Assembly (NCBI RefSeq): GCF_003335675.1
Contig: NZ_QPHL01000017.1
Coordinates: forward strand, 636,900 to 700,899
From: Winogradskyella sp. KYW1333
GTDB taxonomy: Bacteria; Bacteroidota; Bacteroidia; Flavobacteriales; Flavobacteriaceae
Direction: 5' to 3'
Length of the DNA: 64,000 nt
The notes under the pieces were generated by a model. The model had not been told where the DNA came from. It did no database searches and saw nothing but the letters and a program-made list of their open reading frames with translations. The translations under genes and the position numbers were made by a program. Shown in pieces: positions 27,945 through 36,873 of this stretch; the first letter of the stretch is position 1; each line of letters begins with the position of its first letter.

Positions 27945-28454
27945 TTATAATACGCGTCTCGCCTGTACAAAGGCAAAATACCAATAGCGTTCTGCTAGAG
28001 AAGAAACCATTACGCCCTTACTGCTAGAAGCATGTATAAACTCAACATTACCAGTACGCACTTCAGTAACAATACCAACATGATTTACTTTTCGAGAATT
28101 TTTCTTGGTGGCAAAAAACACAAGGTCACCAACATTAACCTCTTTAAGATCTATCCAATCACCTGCAGATTTTAAATCACTAGTAGTTCTAGGTAAATCA
28201 ATTTCATGTTGCTTAAAGCTGGTATAGATTAAACCAGAGCAGTCCATACCTCGTTTTGTTGTACCTCCATATTTATAACGTGTGCCATTAAATGACTTAG
28301 CGTATTTTACAATGGCATTGGCTTCTTTAGTAGGCTTGTTGGTAGTAGTAACATTTATAATTTTAGTTGATGTTTTAGAGGCTGTATATTTCTTTTTTGA
28401 CTTACAGCTACTCAGGCACAAAGCCATAAGGATAATAAGTAGTAGTTGTTTCAT
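27945..28454 (-). CDS. NlpC/P60 (C40) peptidoglycan endopeptidase, lipoprotein
   Basis: The start at 28454 gives a lipoprotein signal (MKQLLLIILMALCLSSC, lipobox LSSC) one base after the lpxB stop; a further in-frame ATG at 28472 would overlap lpxB and blur the signal. The catalytic domain has all three expected residues: Cys in RGMDCSGLIY, His in VNHVGIV and a second polar His in EFIHASS, with PRTTSDLKSAGDWIDLKEVN between. Enzymes of this family cut the peptide stems of peptidoglycan (gamma-D-Glu-diaminopimelate). At 169 residues it is essentially one catalytic domain on a lipid anchor. It is probably the last gene of the surE-lpxB transcript. Confidence 0.92.
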   Translation of the reverse strand: MKQLLLIILMALCLSSCKSKKKYTASKTSTKIINVTTTNKPTKEANAIVKYAKSFNGTRYKYGGTTKRGMDCSGLIYTSFKQHEIDLPRTTSDLKSAGDWIDLKEVNVGDLVFFATKKNSRKVNHVGIVTEVRTGNVEFIHASSSKGVMVSSLAERYWYFAFVQARRVL

Positions 28455-28455
28455 A

Positions 28456-29565
28456 CTAAGAAATTGCTTCATAAATTAATTTGGCAGCCTTGTCACTAGC
28501 ACCTTTTCCACCGAGTTTCTGCTCTAGCTCATAATAATCCAAATATAGTTGTTCACGCTTTTCAAAATTTAAAATTGCCTTAAGCTCCTTTGTCAATTGC
28601 TCTTTATTTAAATCCCCTTGTATTAGTTCCGTAACAACTTCTCTGTCCATTATTAAATTCACTAACGAAATATACTTTAATGTTATTATTTGTTTTGCAA
28701 TATGATAGGATATTGGATTTGCTTTATAACATACTACTTGAGGCACCTTATACAATGCTGTTTCTAATGTGGCAGTGCCAGATGTTACAAGTGCAGCATT
28801 AGATATGCTTAACAAATCATATGTTTTATTAGATATAAAACTAACATTATCTTGTTTTATGAATTGCTTGTAAAATTCATAATCTTGACTTGGTGCACCG
28901 GCTATAACAAATTGATAATCTTCGAAGTCATTAACCAAACTTAACATCACTCCAAGCATTTTGGTAATTTCTTGTTTTCTGCTACCAGGTAACAATGCAA
29001 TAATTGGTTTGCTACTTAGATTATTTGATTTTCTAAACTCGTTTTCGTTTACATGTGGTCTATCGGTTATTCCATCTATTAAGGGGTGCCCAACAAAATT
29101 AACTTTATAGCTGTACTTTTCGTAAAACTCCTTTTCAAATGGAAGGATGCAGTACATGGCATCTACATCTCTTTTAATTTTTTCAACTCGTTTGACTCTA
29201 GATGCCCAAACTTGAGGAGAAATATAATAATGCGTTTTAAATCCTTGTTGCTTTGCCCATTTTGCAATACGTAGATTAAAACCAGAATTATCAATGAATA
29301 CTATTACATCAGGTTTAAATGAAGCTATATCCGTTTTGCAAAACTTTATAAGGCCTAGAATTTTTCTGAGATTAATAATCACTTCAGCAAAACCCATAAA
29401 TTGACGTTCCTTATAATGCTTAACCAAAGTTCCACCAACTGATTGCATTAAATCGCCACCCCAAAATCTTATGTCTGCTTTTTCATCTTGCTTATAGAGT
29501 GCTTTCATGAGATTAGATCCGTGTAAATCTCCCGAGGCCTCACCTGCAACTATATAGTACTTCAT
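28456..29565 (-). CDS. lpxB: Lipid-A-disaccharide synthase
   Basis: LpxB joins UDP-2,3-diacylglucosamine and lipid X to form the lipid A disaccharide at the inner membrane. The 369-residue protein starts MKYYIVAGEASGDLHGSNLM, the diagnostic N-terminal motif. It has FIDNSGFNLRIAKWAKQQG (about 92-110), YYISPQVWASR, LLPGSRKQEI (about 192-201) and TSGTATLETAL (about 260-270), all conserved GT19 landmarks. The length is typical. It lies 12 bases after surE and directly before the NlpC lipoprotein gene, so all three probably share a transcript. Other lpx genes are not in the window. Confidence 0.95.
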   Translation of the reverse strand: MKYYIVAGEASGDLHGSNLMKALYKQDEKADIRFWGGDLMQSVGGTLVKHYKERQFMGFAEVIINLRKILGLIKFCKTDIASFKPDVIVFIDNSGFNLRIAKWAKQQGFKTHYYISPQVWASRVKRVEKIKRDVDAMYCILPFEKEFYEKYSYKVNFVGHPLIDGITDRPHVNENEFRKSNNLSSKPIIALLPGSRKQEITKMLGVMLSLVNDFEDYQFVIAGAPSQDYEFYKQFIKQDNVSFISNKTYDLLSISNAALVTSGTATLETALYKVPQVVCYKANPISYHIAKQIITLKYISLVNLIMDREVVTELIQGDLNKEQLTKELKAILNFEKREQLYLDYYELEQKLGGKGASDKAAKLIYEAIS

Positions 29566-29577
29566 GCTAAAAACTTA

Positions 29578-30360
29578 TTAGTTGTCTTCTTTATTGAGTT
29601 GCCATGTATTTAAGCGTTGAATGGTATGATGTGCTGTAAGATCAAATTGAACTGGTACAACTGAAATATATCCATTTGCTAAAGCCCATTCATCTGTATC
29701 TTCACCATGATCCATGTTTACAAATTTTCCCGTTAGCCAATAGTATTCGCGACCCATAGGATTTGTGCGTTTATCAAATTCTTCCTTCCAATTTGCTCGT
29801 GCTTGCCTACATACTTTAATTCCTTTTATTTCCTTTTTTTGAAGTTTTGGAATATTCACATTTAAGACAACACCATCTGGTAGTCCGTGTTTTAAGACCT
29901 CTCTCGTAATAGTTTCAACAAATGATTCGCTTGGCTCAAAGTTGGCACTCCAATTGTAATCTAGAAGTGAAAAACCAATGGCAGGTATACTTTCTATTCC
30001 GGCTTCTAAGGCTGCACTCATGGTGCCAGAGTATATTACATTGATTGAAGAATTAGAGCCATGGTTAATACCAGATACACAAATATCTGGTTTTCGGTCT
30101 AAAATTTCATTTACAGCTAATTTCACACAGTCTGCAGGGGTGCCAGAGCAACTATACTCAGGTTGGTTTCCATCAATTGTAACCTTTTCAATATGTAATG
30201 TAGAATTAATAGTAATTGCATGTCCCATTGCACTTTGAGGGCTATCTGGTGCAACAACAACAACATCTCCGATTCCATTCATAATTTTAACTAAAGTACG
30301 CAATCCAGGTGCAGTGATACCATCATCATTTGTGACTAAAATTAAAGGGCGTTGAGACAT
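29578..30360 (-). CDS. surE: 5'/3'-nucleotidase SurE
   Basis: SurE is a metal-dependent survival phosphatase acting on nucleoside 5'- and 3'-monophosphates. The 260-residue protein has the signature LVTNDDGITAPGLRTLV (residues 8-24, with the metal-binding DD), VVAPDSPQSAMGHAITI (about 35-51), CSGTPADCVKLAV (about 70-82) and VSGINHGSNSSINVIYSGTM (about 95-114). Its length matches the family. It heads a minus-strand group with lpxB and the NlpC endopeptidase, divergent from the C-terminal-processing protease gene 170 bases away. Confidence 0.95.
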   Translation of the reverse strand: MSQRPLILVTNDDGITAPGLRTLVKIMNGIGDVVVVAPDSPQSAMGHAITINSTLHIEKVTIDGNQPEYSCSGTPADCVKLAVNEILDRKPDICVSGINHGSNSSINVIYSGTMSAALEAGIESIPAIGFSLLDYNWSANFEPSESFVETITREVLKHGLPDGVVLNVNIPKLQKKEIKGIKVCRQARANWKEEFDKRTNPMGREYYWLTGKFVNMDHGEDTDEWALANGYISVVPVQFDLTAHHTIQRLNTWQLNKEDN

Positions 30361-30530
30361 TGTAATCCTTGTTTTTATTATTGATGTAAAAATACTAAAA
30401 AGGTTTACAATCCTTCACGGTGTGCATCTTTAACAAAAAATTAGTGCCTTGTTTTTTTATGGCACGATTTTTTCTCACTATTTTAGTGAACTTTTGATAC
30501 AGTAATTAATAGCAAAAAAATAAAGAGATT

Positions 30531-32708
30531 ATGAGAGGGAATTATAAGTTTTTTCTGTTAGCACTATTAATAGCATTTGCATCTTGTAGCTTCACTAGCA
30601 AGACATTTGATAACCCTGATAAAGACAAATTATTAATTCAGTTAATAACCTACGTTTTAGATCAAGGACATTTTGATCCTCAGGAGTTAAATGACGATTT
30701 TTCGGCCAATGTATTTGAAGACTATCTATCGCAATTAGATCCATTCAAACGTTATTTCTATGCCTCAGATATTGAAGAGTTTGAAGTTTATAAAGATCAA
30801 ATAGATGATCAATTAAGAAACTATGATGTGTCGTTTTTCAATATAACTCATCAAAGATTACTTGAACGTATCGAAGAATCTGAAAAGTTATATGAAGAGA
30901 TTTTAGAGGTTCCATTTGATTTCAGCAAAGACGAAACTTATACTTCTGAATATGAAACATTATCGTATGTTAAGAACAAAAAAGAAATGAAAGAACGTTG
31001 GAGACAACAACTTAAGTTCTCCACAATTGCAAATTATGATGAAACCGTTTCTCAACGTGATACTGAAATTACAGCTGTAGAATTGCCTGAAATCGTTTTT
31101 TCAGCTAAGAACGAAAAATTGCAAACGAAAGAAAAAAAGTCAATGGCAGAGCTTGAAAAAGAGGCCCGTGAGACTACTAAGCGCTCGCTAGATGAATTAT
31201 ATGACTTTATTGATGATAGACAACGAAAAGATTGGTTTGCTGTTTACATTAATGCAGTTGTTGAAGAATTTGATCCTCATACATTTTATTTTGCACCAGA
31301 AGATAAAGATCGTTTTGATGTTGCCATGTCAGGTAACTTTGAAGGCATAGGTGCAAGACTGCAAAAAAAGATGGATGCTATAGTAGTGAATGAAATAATT
31401 AGTGGTGGTCCAGCATGGAGAGCAAATGAATTAGAAGTTGGAGATCATATACTTAAAGTGAAGCAAGAAGATGAAGAGGAGGGGGTGAATGTAGTTGGCA
31501 TGAGATTAGACGATGCTATCAAATTTATTAAAGGCCCAAAAGGTACAGTTGTTACGCTAACTCTTAAAAAGGTTGATGGTACAATAGAGGATATTTCTAT
31601 AACGAGAGATATTGTGGAATTAGAGGAAACTTATGCAAAATCTTCAACCGTTGAGAAAGATGGCAAAACATTTGGTGTAATTAATTTACCTAAATTTTAT
31701 GTTGATTTTCAAAGTTATGACAATCGCAACGCAGCTTCAGATATTAAACAAGAAATTATTCGCCTTAAGGAAGCTGGGATGGAAGGTTTGGTATTGGATC
31801 TAAGAAATAATGGAGGTGGATCATTACAAACCGTTGTTGATATTGTAGGTTTATTTATTGAAGATGGGCCAGTAGTTCAAGTTAAAACTACTGGAGAGCC
31901 AAAAGAGGTGCTTAGAGACAGAGACAGAGCAATTGTTTGGGATGGGCCATTAGTAGTTTTAGTAAATGAGCTTTCAGCATCGGCTTCTGAGATATTAGCC
32001 GCAGCTATGCAAGATTATAAGCGTGGTATTGTTATTGGAAGCAAGCAGACTTATGGAAAAGGAACCGTTCAGAATGTATTAGATTTAAATAGAATGGTGC
32101 GAAATAATTCTAATGGAGATATGGGTGCACTAAAATTTACTACACAGAAATTCTACAGAATAAATGGAGGTTCAACCCAATTAGAAGGTGTTAAAAGTGA
32201 TGTTGTTGTTCCAGACCGTTATAGCTATATTAATATTGGTGAGAAGGATCAAGAGAACCCGTTACCATGGGATAAGATTGATGCAGTTGATTATCAAGTT
32301 TGGGGTAATTACTTTGACTATGATACAACAATAAGTAAAAGTAAAGCTAGAATGGCGGCGAATGAGCAGCTTAAGCTAATTGATGCTAATGCACAATGGG
32401 TTAAAAAGATTAGGGACCGCGAAATCTATTCTTTGAATTATGAAAAGTATAGAGAGGAGATGGAGCTCAATGAGCAAGAAGCTAAACGTTTTGAACAATT
32501 GTCTGAATATAAAACTGACCTTACTTTTAACTCGTTGCCATATGAGGTAAAATTAATGGATCAAGACACGATTTTGAAGGAAAAACGTAAACGTTGGCAT
32601 ACAAATTTATCTAGAGATGTTTATATTGAAGAGGCATTAAATGTTTTGAATGATTTAAAGATGACTTACGCTATTAAGAATAAAGTTGCCACTTCTGTGA
32701 AGAATTAA
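30531..32708 (+). CDS. prc: Carboxy-terminal processing protease (Tsp/Prc, S41A)
   Basis: A 725-residue exported protease. The N-terminus is a lipoprotein-like signal (YKFFLLALLIAFASCSF). A long helical Tsp N-terminal domain follows, then a PDZ domain (about 255-350; GNFEGIGARLQKKMDAIVVN, GPAWRANELEVGDHILKV) and the S41 domain. The catalytic pair is Ser in LSASASEILA (about 484) and Lys in SKQTYGKGTVQ (about 505). The C-terminal DUF3340 region is present (ARMAANEQLKLIDANAQWVK). Such proteases trim or degrade periplasmic proteins from the C-terminus, including penicillin-binding proteins in other bacteria. The ABC permease gene starts 8 bases downstream. Confidence 0.94.
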   Translation: MRGNYKFFLLALLIAFASCSFTSKTFDNPDKDKLLIQLITYVLDQGHFDPQELNDDFSANVFEDYLSQLDPFKRYFYASDIEEFEVYKDQIDDQLRNYDVSFFNITHQRLLERIEESEKLYEEILEVPFDFSKDETYTSEYETLSYVKNKKEMKERWRQQLKFSTIANYDETVSQRDTEITAVELPEIVFSAKNEKLQTKEKKSMAELEKEARETTKRSLDELYDFIDDRQRKDWFAVYINAVVEEFDPHTFYFAPEDKDRFDVAMSGNFEGIGARLQKKMDAIVVNEIISGGPAWRANELEVGDHILKVKQEDEEEGVNVVGMRLDDAIKFIKGPKGTVVTLTLKKVDGTIEDISITRDIVELEETYAKSSTVEKDGKTFGVINLPKFYVDFQSYDNRNAASDIKQEIIRLKEAGMEGLVLDLRNNGGGSLQTVVDIVGLFIEDGPVVQVKTTGEPKEVLRDRDRAIVWDGPLVVLVNELSASASEILAAAMQDYKRGIVIGSKQTYGKGTVQNVLDLNRMVRNNSNGDMGALKFTTQKFYRINGGSTQLEGVKSDVVVPDRYSYINIGEKDQENPLPWDKIDAVDYQVWGNYFDYDTTISKSKARMAANEQLKLIDANAQWVKKIRDREIYSLNYEKYREEMELNEQEAKRFEQLSEYKTDLTFNSLPYEVKLMDQDTILKEKRKRWHTNLSRDVYIEEALNVLNDLKMTYAIKNKVATSVKN

Positions 32709-32716
32709 ATCACTAA

Positions 32717-33811
32717 ATGAAAATAGAAAAAAATTCACTAACAAGTTTAGCGCTTCAAAAGTTTAAAAGAAACTTTTGGGGCGTTTTTAGTATAGTGCTA
32801 ATTGGATTAATAGGTCTAATATCTGTTTTCGCCTATGTATTTGCACCTGATACTTCTATAAATGCTAATCAGATGCATTTATCTATTCATTCCAAGACAC
32901 CTGGTTTTCAAGTTCAAATGCTAACTATTCCCTCTGGACAAACATCCAATCAAAGTTTTTTTTCAAAACTGTTTTTTGGTGTTGATAATTTAGATACCGA
33001 AATCCCCGTATCATCATATAGTATAAAAGAAGGTATGTTATCCTACATGGAATATGCTGTTAACGGAGTGGAAGGAATTGAAAAGCAAATAGGTTTAAGT
33101 AATTTTCCAAATAATGATTATCAAAAATATATCGATACAAGAACATTTATTTTTGGTACAGACAAGTATGGTAGAGATTATTTGAGTAGGATTCTGATTG
33201 GTTCTAGGATCTCCTTTTTCATTGGATTTGTAGCAGTCTTAATTTCTTTAATTGTAGGATTAATTATGGGTAGTCTCGCGGGTTATTATGGGGGAAAAAT
33301 TGATGCTGTGATAATGTGGATAATAAATGTAACATGGTCTATACCAACCCTTTTATTAGTTATAGCCATTACTTTGGCACTAGGTAAAGGATTCTGGCAA
33401 GTTTTTATTGCTGTAGGATTAACCATGTGGGTTGAGGTTGCAAGAGTGGTTAGAGGGCAAATTATAAGTGCTAAGGAAATGCAATACGTTACAGCGGCAA
33501 GGGCATTGGGATACAAGGATTATCGAATTATCACCAAACACATATTGCCCAATATTTTTGGCCCTTTAATTGTTATTTCAGCAGCTAATTTCGCGGCAGC
33601 TATTTTAATTGAAAGTGGGTTGAGTTTTTTAGGTATTGGTGCACAACCACCAATGGCTAGTTGGGGAGCTATGATTAAAGATCATTATAATTATATAATT
33701 CTAGGGCAACCTTATTTAGCTCTTATACCAGGAATATGCATTATGCTTTTGGTTATGGCATTTATGTTGGTTGGAAACGCTTTCAGAGATGCTTTAGATG
33801 TTAAGACCTAA
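32717..33811 (+). CDS. ABC transporter permease, DppC/OppC type
   Basis: A 364-residue inner-membrane protein of the peptide/nickel permease family. The N-terminal helix (about 20-45) is followed by an unusually long extracytoplasmic stretch to about residue 150. TFIFGTDKYGRDYLSRILIG is the conserved C-subunit motif that precedes the core helices. The EAA loop that docks on the ATPase is AARALGYKDYRIITKHILPN (about 257-276). The end GNAFRDALDVKT is also typical. No ATPase, binding protein or second permease lies beside it, so its partners must be encoded elsewhere. It is coupled to the C-terminal protease gene (8-base gap). Confidence 0.88.
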   Translation: MKIEKNSLTSLALQKFKRNFWGVFSIVLIGLIGLISVFAYVFAPDTSINANQMHLSIHSKTPGFQVQMLTIPSGQTSNQSFFSKLFFGVDNLDTEIPVSSYSIKEGMLSYMEYAVNGVEGIEKQIGLSNFPNNDYQKYIDTRTFIFGTDKYGRDYLSRILIGSRISFFIGFVAVLISLIVGLIMGSLAGYYGGKIDAVIMWIINVTWSIPTLLLVIAITLALGKGFWQVFIAVGLTMWVEVARVVRGQIISAKEMQYVTAARALGYKDYRIITKHILPNIFGPLIVISAANFAAAILIESGLSFLGIGAQPPMASWGAMIKDHYNYIILGQPYLALIPGICIMLLVMAFMLVGNAFRDALDVKT

Positions 33812-33814
33812 TCA

Positions 33815-34429
33815 TTAATTGTTTCTTAAGGCTTCAATTTCATTATTTGTTTCTTCAATAAAACTCAGAACCTCTTCTTGGCCAATTTTTTTACTTGATG
33901 ATGTTATAAAATAAGGAGGTAATTCTTCCCAGGTTTTCAAAAGTTCCTCACAATATTCTTGTACGTGCCTATCCATAGCCTTTGGTTTCAATTTGTCTAC
34001 TTTGGTAAAAATAATTCCAAATGGGATACCACTTTCACCTAAATATTGCATAAATTCTAGGTCTATAGGCTGTGGTTTATGTCTTATATCAACCAATACA
34101 AATGCGGAGACAAGTTGTGTCCTTTGTTCAAAATAATTGGTAATAAACTTTTGAAATTTCTTCTTTGAAGTTTTTGAAACTCTTGCATAGCCATAGCCAG
34201 GAAGATCTACCAAAAACCAATTATTATTTATTATAAAATGATTAATAAGTTGAGTTTTTCCGGGACGCCCAGAAATCTTGGCTAAACTCTTACGGTTAGT
34301 CAACATATTAATTAATGAGGATTTCCCAACATTACTGCGTCCTATAAAAGCATATTCTGGTAATGGCTGTTTTGGACATTTAGCCACATCAGAATTACTC
34401 ACTACAAAATCAGCTGATTTTATTTTCAT
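33815..34429 (-). CDS. engB: Ribosome biogenesis GTP-binding protein YihA/YsxC/EngB
   Basis: EngB is a small TRAFAC GTPase needed for late assembly of the 50S ribosomal subunit. At 204 residues the length is standard. All GTPase motifs are visible: G1 GRSNVGKSSL (about 30-39), G2 around RPGKTQ, G3 DLPGYGYARV (about 74-83), G4 TKVDKL (about 140-145) and G5 SSSKK. It is convergent with the ABC permease (3 bases between stops) and 39 bases downstream of the alpha/beta hydrolase gene, on the same strand. Confidence 0.95.
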   Translation of the reverse strand: MKIKSADFVVSNSDVAKCPKQPLPEYAFIGRSNVGKSSLINMLTNRKSLAKISGRPGKTQLINHFIINNNWFLVDLPGYGYARVSKTSKKKFQKFITNYFEQRTQLVSAFVLVDIRHKPQPIDLEFMQYLGESGIPFGIIFTKVDKLKPKAMDRHVQEYCEELLKTWEELPPYFITSSSKKIGQEEVLSFIEETNNEIEALRNN

Positions 34430-34468
34430 CGTTAGTTCCTTGTAGATAGGAATATTTATAGTTAAATG

Positions 34469-35233
34469 TTAGAATTGGCGACTTTCTAACCAGTTGTTTA
34501 GGATTTTATTGAACTCTTCTGGATGCTCCATCATGGCGGCATGCCCGCACTTATTAATCCAATATAAATCAGAATCTGGCAGGAGGTTATGAAACTCTAC
34601 CGCCACCTCAGGAGGTGTAACCGTGTCGTTTTTACCCCAAATTATACATGTTGGAGTGTGCATTTTTGGAAGATCACCAGCCATATTATGTCTTATGGCA
34701 CTTTTAGCGATAGCCAAGGTTTTAACCAATTTATTTCTATTATTTACAGTTGCATAAACCTCATCAACAATTTCTTTGGTTGCAACTTCTGGGTCGTAAA
34801 ATACGTCTTGTGCTTTCTTTTTGATGACTTCATAGTCACTACGCTTGGTATAACCACTCCCCATAGCACTTTCATAAAGCCCTGAACTACCGGTGATTAC
34901 AAGTCCTTTAACTTTTTTAGGGTACATTTTCGTGTGGTATAATCCTATATGACCGCCAAGGGAATTTCCTAACAAAATGACTTCGTCAAATCCTTTGAAA
35001 TCAATAAAATCTTTCAGGTAATTAGCAAAACTTTTTACATTGGTTTTAACTAAGGACATGGTATAAATAGGTAATTCTGGTATAATTACTTTGTAGCCAT
35101 TTGAGCCAAAATAATTAGTTACTGCATCAAAATTACTAAGTCCTCCCATTAATCCATGGAGCACTATAATTGGTGTGCCTTCTCCTACTTCAATATAACT
35201 ATAATCCTTCTCTTTTTTTAAAAGGTGTGCCAT
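34469..35233 (-). CDS. Alpha/beta hydrolase
   Basis: A 254-residue cytosolic hydrolase without a signal peptide. The oxyanion motif is VLHGLMGGLSNFD (about 24-36). The nucleophile elbow is LLGNSLGGHIGLYH (Ser about 93). The acid is the Asp in IWGKNDTVTPPE (about 203), and the His is in KCGHAAMMEHPEEF (about 233). The fold is of the proline iminopeptidase/MhpC type; the substrate cannot be predicted. It lies directly upstream of and divergent from mraZ, an arrangement I recall as common in flavobacteria, and may be in one operon with engB. Confidence 0.88.
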   Translation of the reverse strand: MAHLLKKEKDYSYIEVGEGTPIIVLHGLMGGLSNFDAVTNYFGSNGYKVIIPELPIYTMSLVKTNVKSFANYLKDFIDFKGFDEVILLGNSLGGHIGLYHTKMYPKKVKGLVITGSSGLYESAMGSGYTKRSDYEVIKKKAQDVFYDPEVATKEIVDEVYATVNNRNKLVKTLAIAKSAIRHNMAGDLPKMHTPTCIIWGKNDTVTPPEVAVEFHNLLPDSDLYWINKCGHAAMMEHPEEFNKILNNWLESRQF

Positions 35234-35439
35234 TTATAATGTTAGTGCTTTCGTGTTAAAAACAAATATAACTAAATCCTTTTGAAATTAATCTTTAGGC
35301 ATAAAATATCAATTTTTTAGGAAACCTAATCTTATTCATAGAGTGTTGATAATTACCACATGAAAATTATTACTCAACCTGTTGATATAACTGTATTGCA
35401 CGAAACTTTTTATCGATTAAAAATAAAACTTATCAACAA

Positions 35440-35466
35440 ATGTGGGATTATGTGGTAAAATGTGGT
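35440..35466 (+). promoter_or_regulatory. Candidate MraZ operator: three ATGTGG repeats at 10-bp spacing
   Basis: ATGTGG occurs at 35440, 35450 and 35460, each exactly one helical turn from the next. MraZ proteins of other bacteria bind short direct repeats with a TGGG or GTG(G/T) core at 10-bp spacing upstream of their own gene. The third copy ends 12 bases before the -7 element, so binding would cover the -33 region and repress the cluster. The match is by pattern and position. Confidence 0.7.
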
Positions 35467-35477
35467 GTTTTTTTCAA

Positions 35478-35485
35478 TATATTTG
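35478..35485 (+). promoter_or_regulatory. Putative -7 element of the dcw cluster promoter
   Basis: TATATTTG matches TAnnTTTG exactly, 35 bases before the mraZ TTG start. The -33 position is occupied by the TGTGG repeats rather than by a TTTG. Confidence 0.5.
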
Positions 35486-35519
35486 AAATTCAATCGTTAA
35501 AATTCGGATTACTAATAAA

Positions 35520-35990
35520 TTGAAATCATTCATAGGAACATACGAGTGTAAAGCAGATACCAAGGGAAGGTTGATGATACCGGCTGTATTAAAAAAGCAG
35601 CTTTCATCTGCATTGCAGGATGGTTTTGTTTTGAAGCGTGCAGTTTTTCAAACATGCTTAGAACTTTATCCAATGGCTGAATGGAATTTGCTAATGGATA
35701 AAGTGAACAAGCTAAATCGCTTCAAGAAAAAGAATAATGATTTTATAAGACGATTCACTGCAGGAGTAAAAATGGTAGAGGTGGATAATGCTGGACGTCT
35801 TCTCATCCCTAAAGATTTAATAAACTTTTCTGGTATAACCAAAAATGTGGTATTAGCATCTGCTGTTAACATTATTGAAATTTGGGATAAAGACAAATAC
35901 GAAACAGCAATCGATGATGCTACATCAGATTTTGCAGATTTAGCTGAGGAGGTAATGGGTCAAGATGAGAATGACAATGGCCTATCATAA
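35520..35990 (+). CDS. mraZ: Transcriptional regulator MraZ
   Basis: MraZ is a DNA-binding double-AbrB-fold protein that controls its own dcw cluster. The 156-residue product begins KSFIGTYECKADTKGRLMIP, where the conserved DxKGRLMIPA motif forms the first swapped-hairpin half. The second half is VEVDNAGRLLIPKDLINFSG (about 92-111). The start is a TTG at 35520: no ATG or GTG fits the conserved N-terminus. The gene overlaps the rsmH start by 14 bases. Candidate binding sites (three TGTGG repeats) and a promoter lie directly upstream, consistent with autoregulation. Confidence 0.93.
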   Translation: MKSFIGTYECKADTKGRLMIPAVLKKQLSSALQDGFVLKRAVFQTCLELYPMAEWNLLMDKVNKLNRFKKKNNDFIRRFTAGVKMVEVDNAGRLLIPKDLINFSGITKNVVLASAVNIIEIWDKDKYETAIDDATSDFADLAEEVMGQDENDNGLS

Positions 35991-36873
35991 TGCAGTATTA
36001 CTCAAAGAAACGGTTGATGGTTTAAATATTAAACCAGATGGTATTTATGTAGATGTCACTTTCGGTGGAGGTGGTCATAGCAAAGAATTACTATCAAGAT
36101 TAGGCAAAGATGGGAAGTTGTTTGCATTTGATCAGGATAAGGATGCCTTAGCAAATTCTATTGATGATAACAGGTTCGTTCTCATTAATGAGAACTTCAG
36201 ATTTATAAAAAGGTTCTTAAGGTTTTACGGAGTTAAGGAAGTAGATGGTGTGCTAGCCGATTTCGGTGTTTCATCTCATCAGTTTGACGTAGCTGAACGT
36301 GGTTTTTCAACCCGATTTGAAGCTGATTTGGACATGAGAATGAATCAACAAAATGCTTTGTCTGCATTTGAAGTGATCAACACCTATGATGAAGAGAAAC
36401 TAAAGCAAGTTTTTTATCAGTACGGTGAGTTGAGGCAAGCACCGGCAATAGCAAGAGAAATTGTTTCGGAAAGGAAGAAAGAGGAGATTAAAACTAGTAA
36501 GCAATTAAAAGTTATTCTAAAAAGGTTTTTAAATCACAAAAAAGAAAATAAGGTATTGGCGCAGATTTATCAGGCAATTAGAATAGAAGTCAATCAAGAA
36601 ATAGAAGTATTAAAGGAACTACTTCTACAAATGCCTGAAATATTAAAAAAAGGAGGTAGGCTTGCTTTTATTTCTTATCACTCTTTAGAGGATAGATTGG
36701 TTAAAAGATTTATTAGAAATGGTTTGTTTGAGGGAGAACCAGAACGCGATGTATTCGGAAATTATGAGGTGCCTCTAAAAAAAGTTGGTGGTTTAATTAT
36801 ACCATCACAAGAAGAAATTAAAATTAATAGCAGAGCTAGAAGCGCAAAATTGAGGATAGCTGAAAAAATATGA
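35977..36873 (+). CDS. rsmH: 16S rRNA (cytosine-1402 N4)-methyltransferase
   Basis: RsmH (MraW) methylates N4 of C1402 in the ribosomal P-site with S-adenosylmethionine. The start at 35977 (MAYHNAVLLKETVDGLNI) fits the family; two in-frame ATGs up to 12 bases earlier are possible. The SAM site is VDVTFGGGGHSKELLSR (about 25-41) and ADFGVSSHQFDVAERGFSTR lies near 97-116. ISYHSLEDRLVKRF and the C-terminal NSRARSAKLRIAEK are also diagnostic. Length about 298 is normal. It overlaps mraZ, and its stop overlaps the ftsL start. Confidence 0.95.
   Translation: MAYHNAVLLKETVDGLNIKPDGIYVDVTFGGGGHSKELLSRLGKDGKLFAFDQDKDALANSIDDNRFVLINENFRFIKRFLRFYGVKEVDGVLADFGVSSHQFDVAERGFSTRFEADLDMRMNQQNALSAFEVINTYDEEKLKQVFYQYGELRQAPAIAREIVSERKKEEIKTSKQLKVILKRFLNHKKENKVLAQIYQAIRIEVNQEIEVLKELLLQMPEILKKGGRLAFISYHSLEDRLVKRFIRNGLFEGEPERDVFGNYEVPLKKVGGLIIPSQEEIKINSRARSAKLRIAEKI

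Larger units (their letters stand above)
35234..35519. other. Divergent intergenic region between the alpha/beta hydrolase and mraZ
   Basis: An AT-rich spacer of 286 bases that holds the dcw cluster promoter. It has TGTTGATAA at 35344-35352, TGTTGATAT at 35390-35398 and the inverse TTATCAACA at 35430-35438, then the TGTGG repeats and the -7 element listed separately. CCACAT at 35356-35361 is one inverse copy of the ATGTGG repeat core. No small ORF of note was seen. Confidence 0.6.

Noticed and set aside
35344..35466. Replication origin next to mraZ
   Set aside because: There are only near-matches to DnaA boxes, no dnaA, dnaN or AT-rich unwinding array, and the place is a standard division-cluster promoter.
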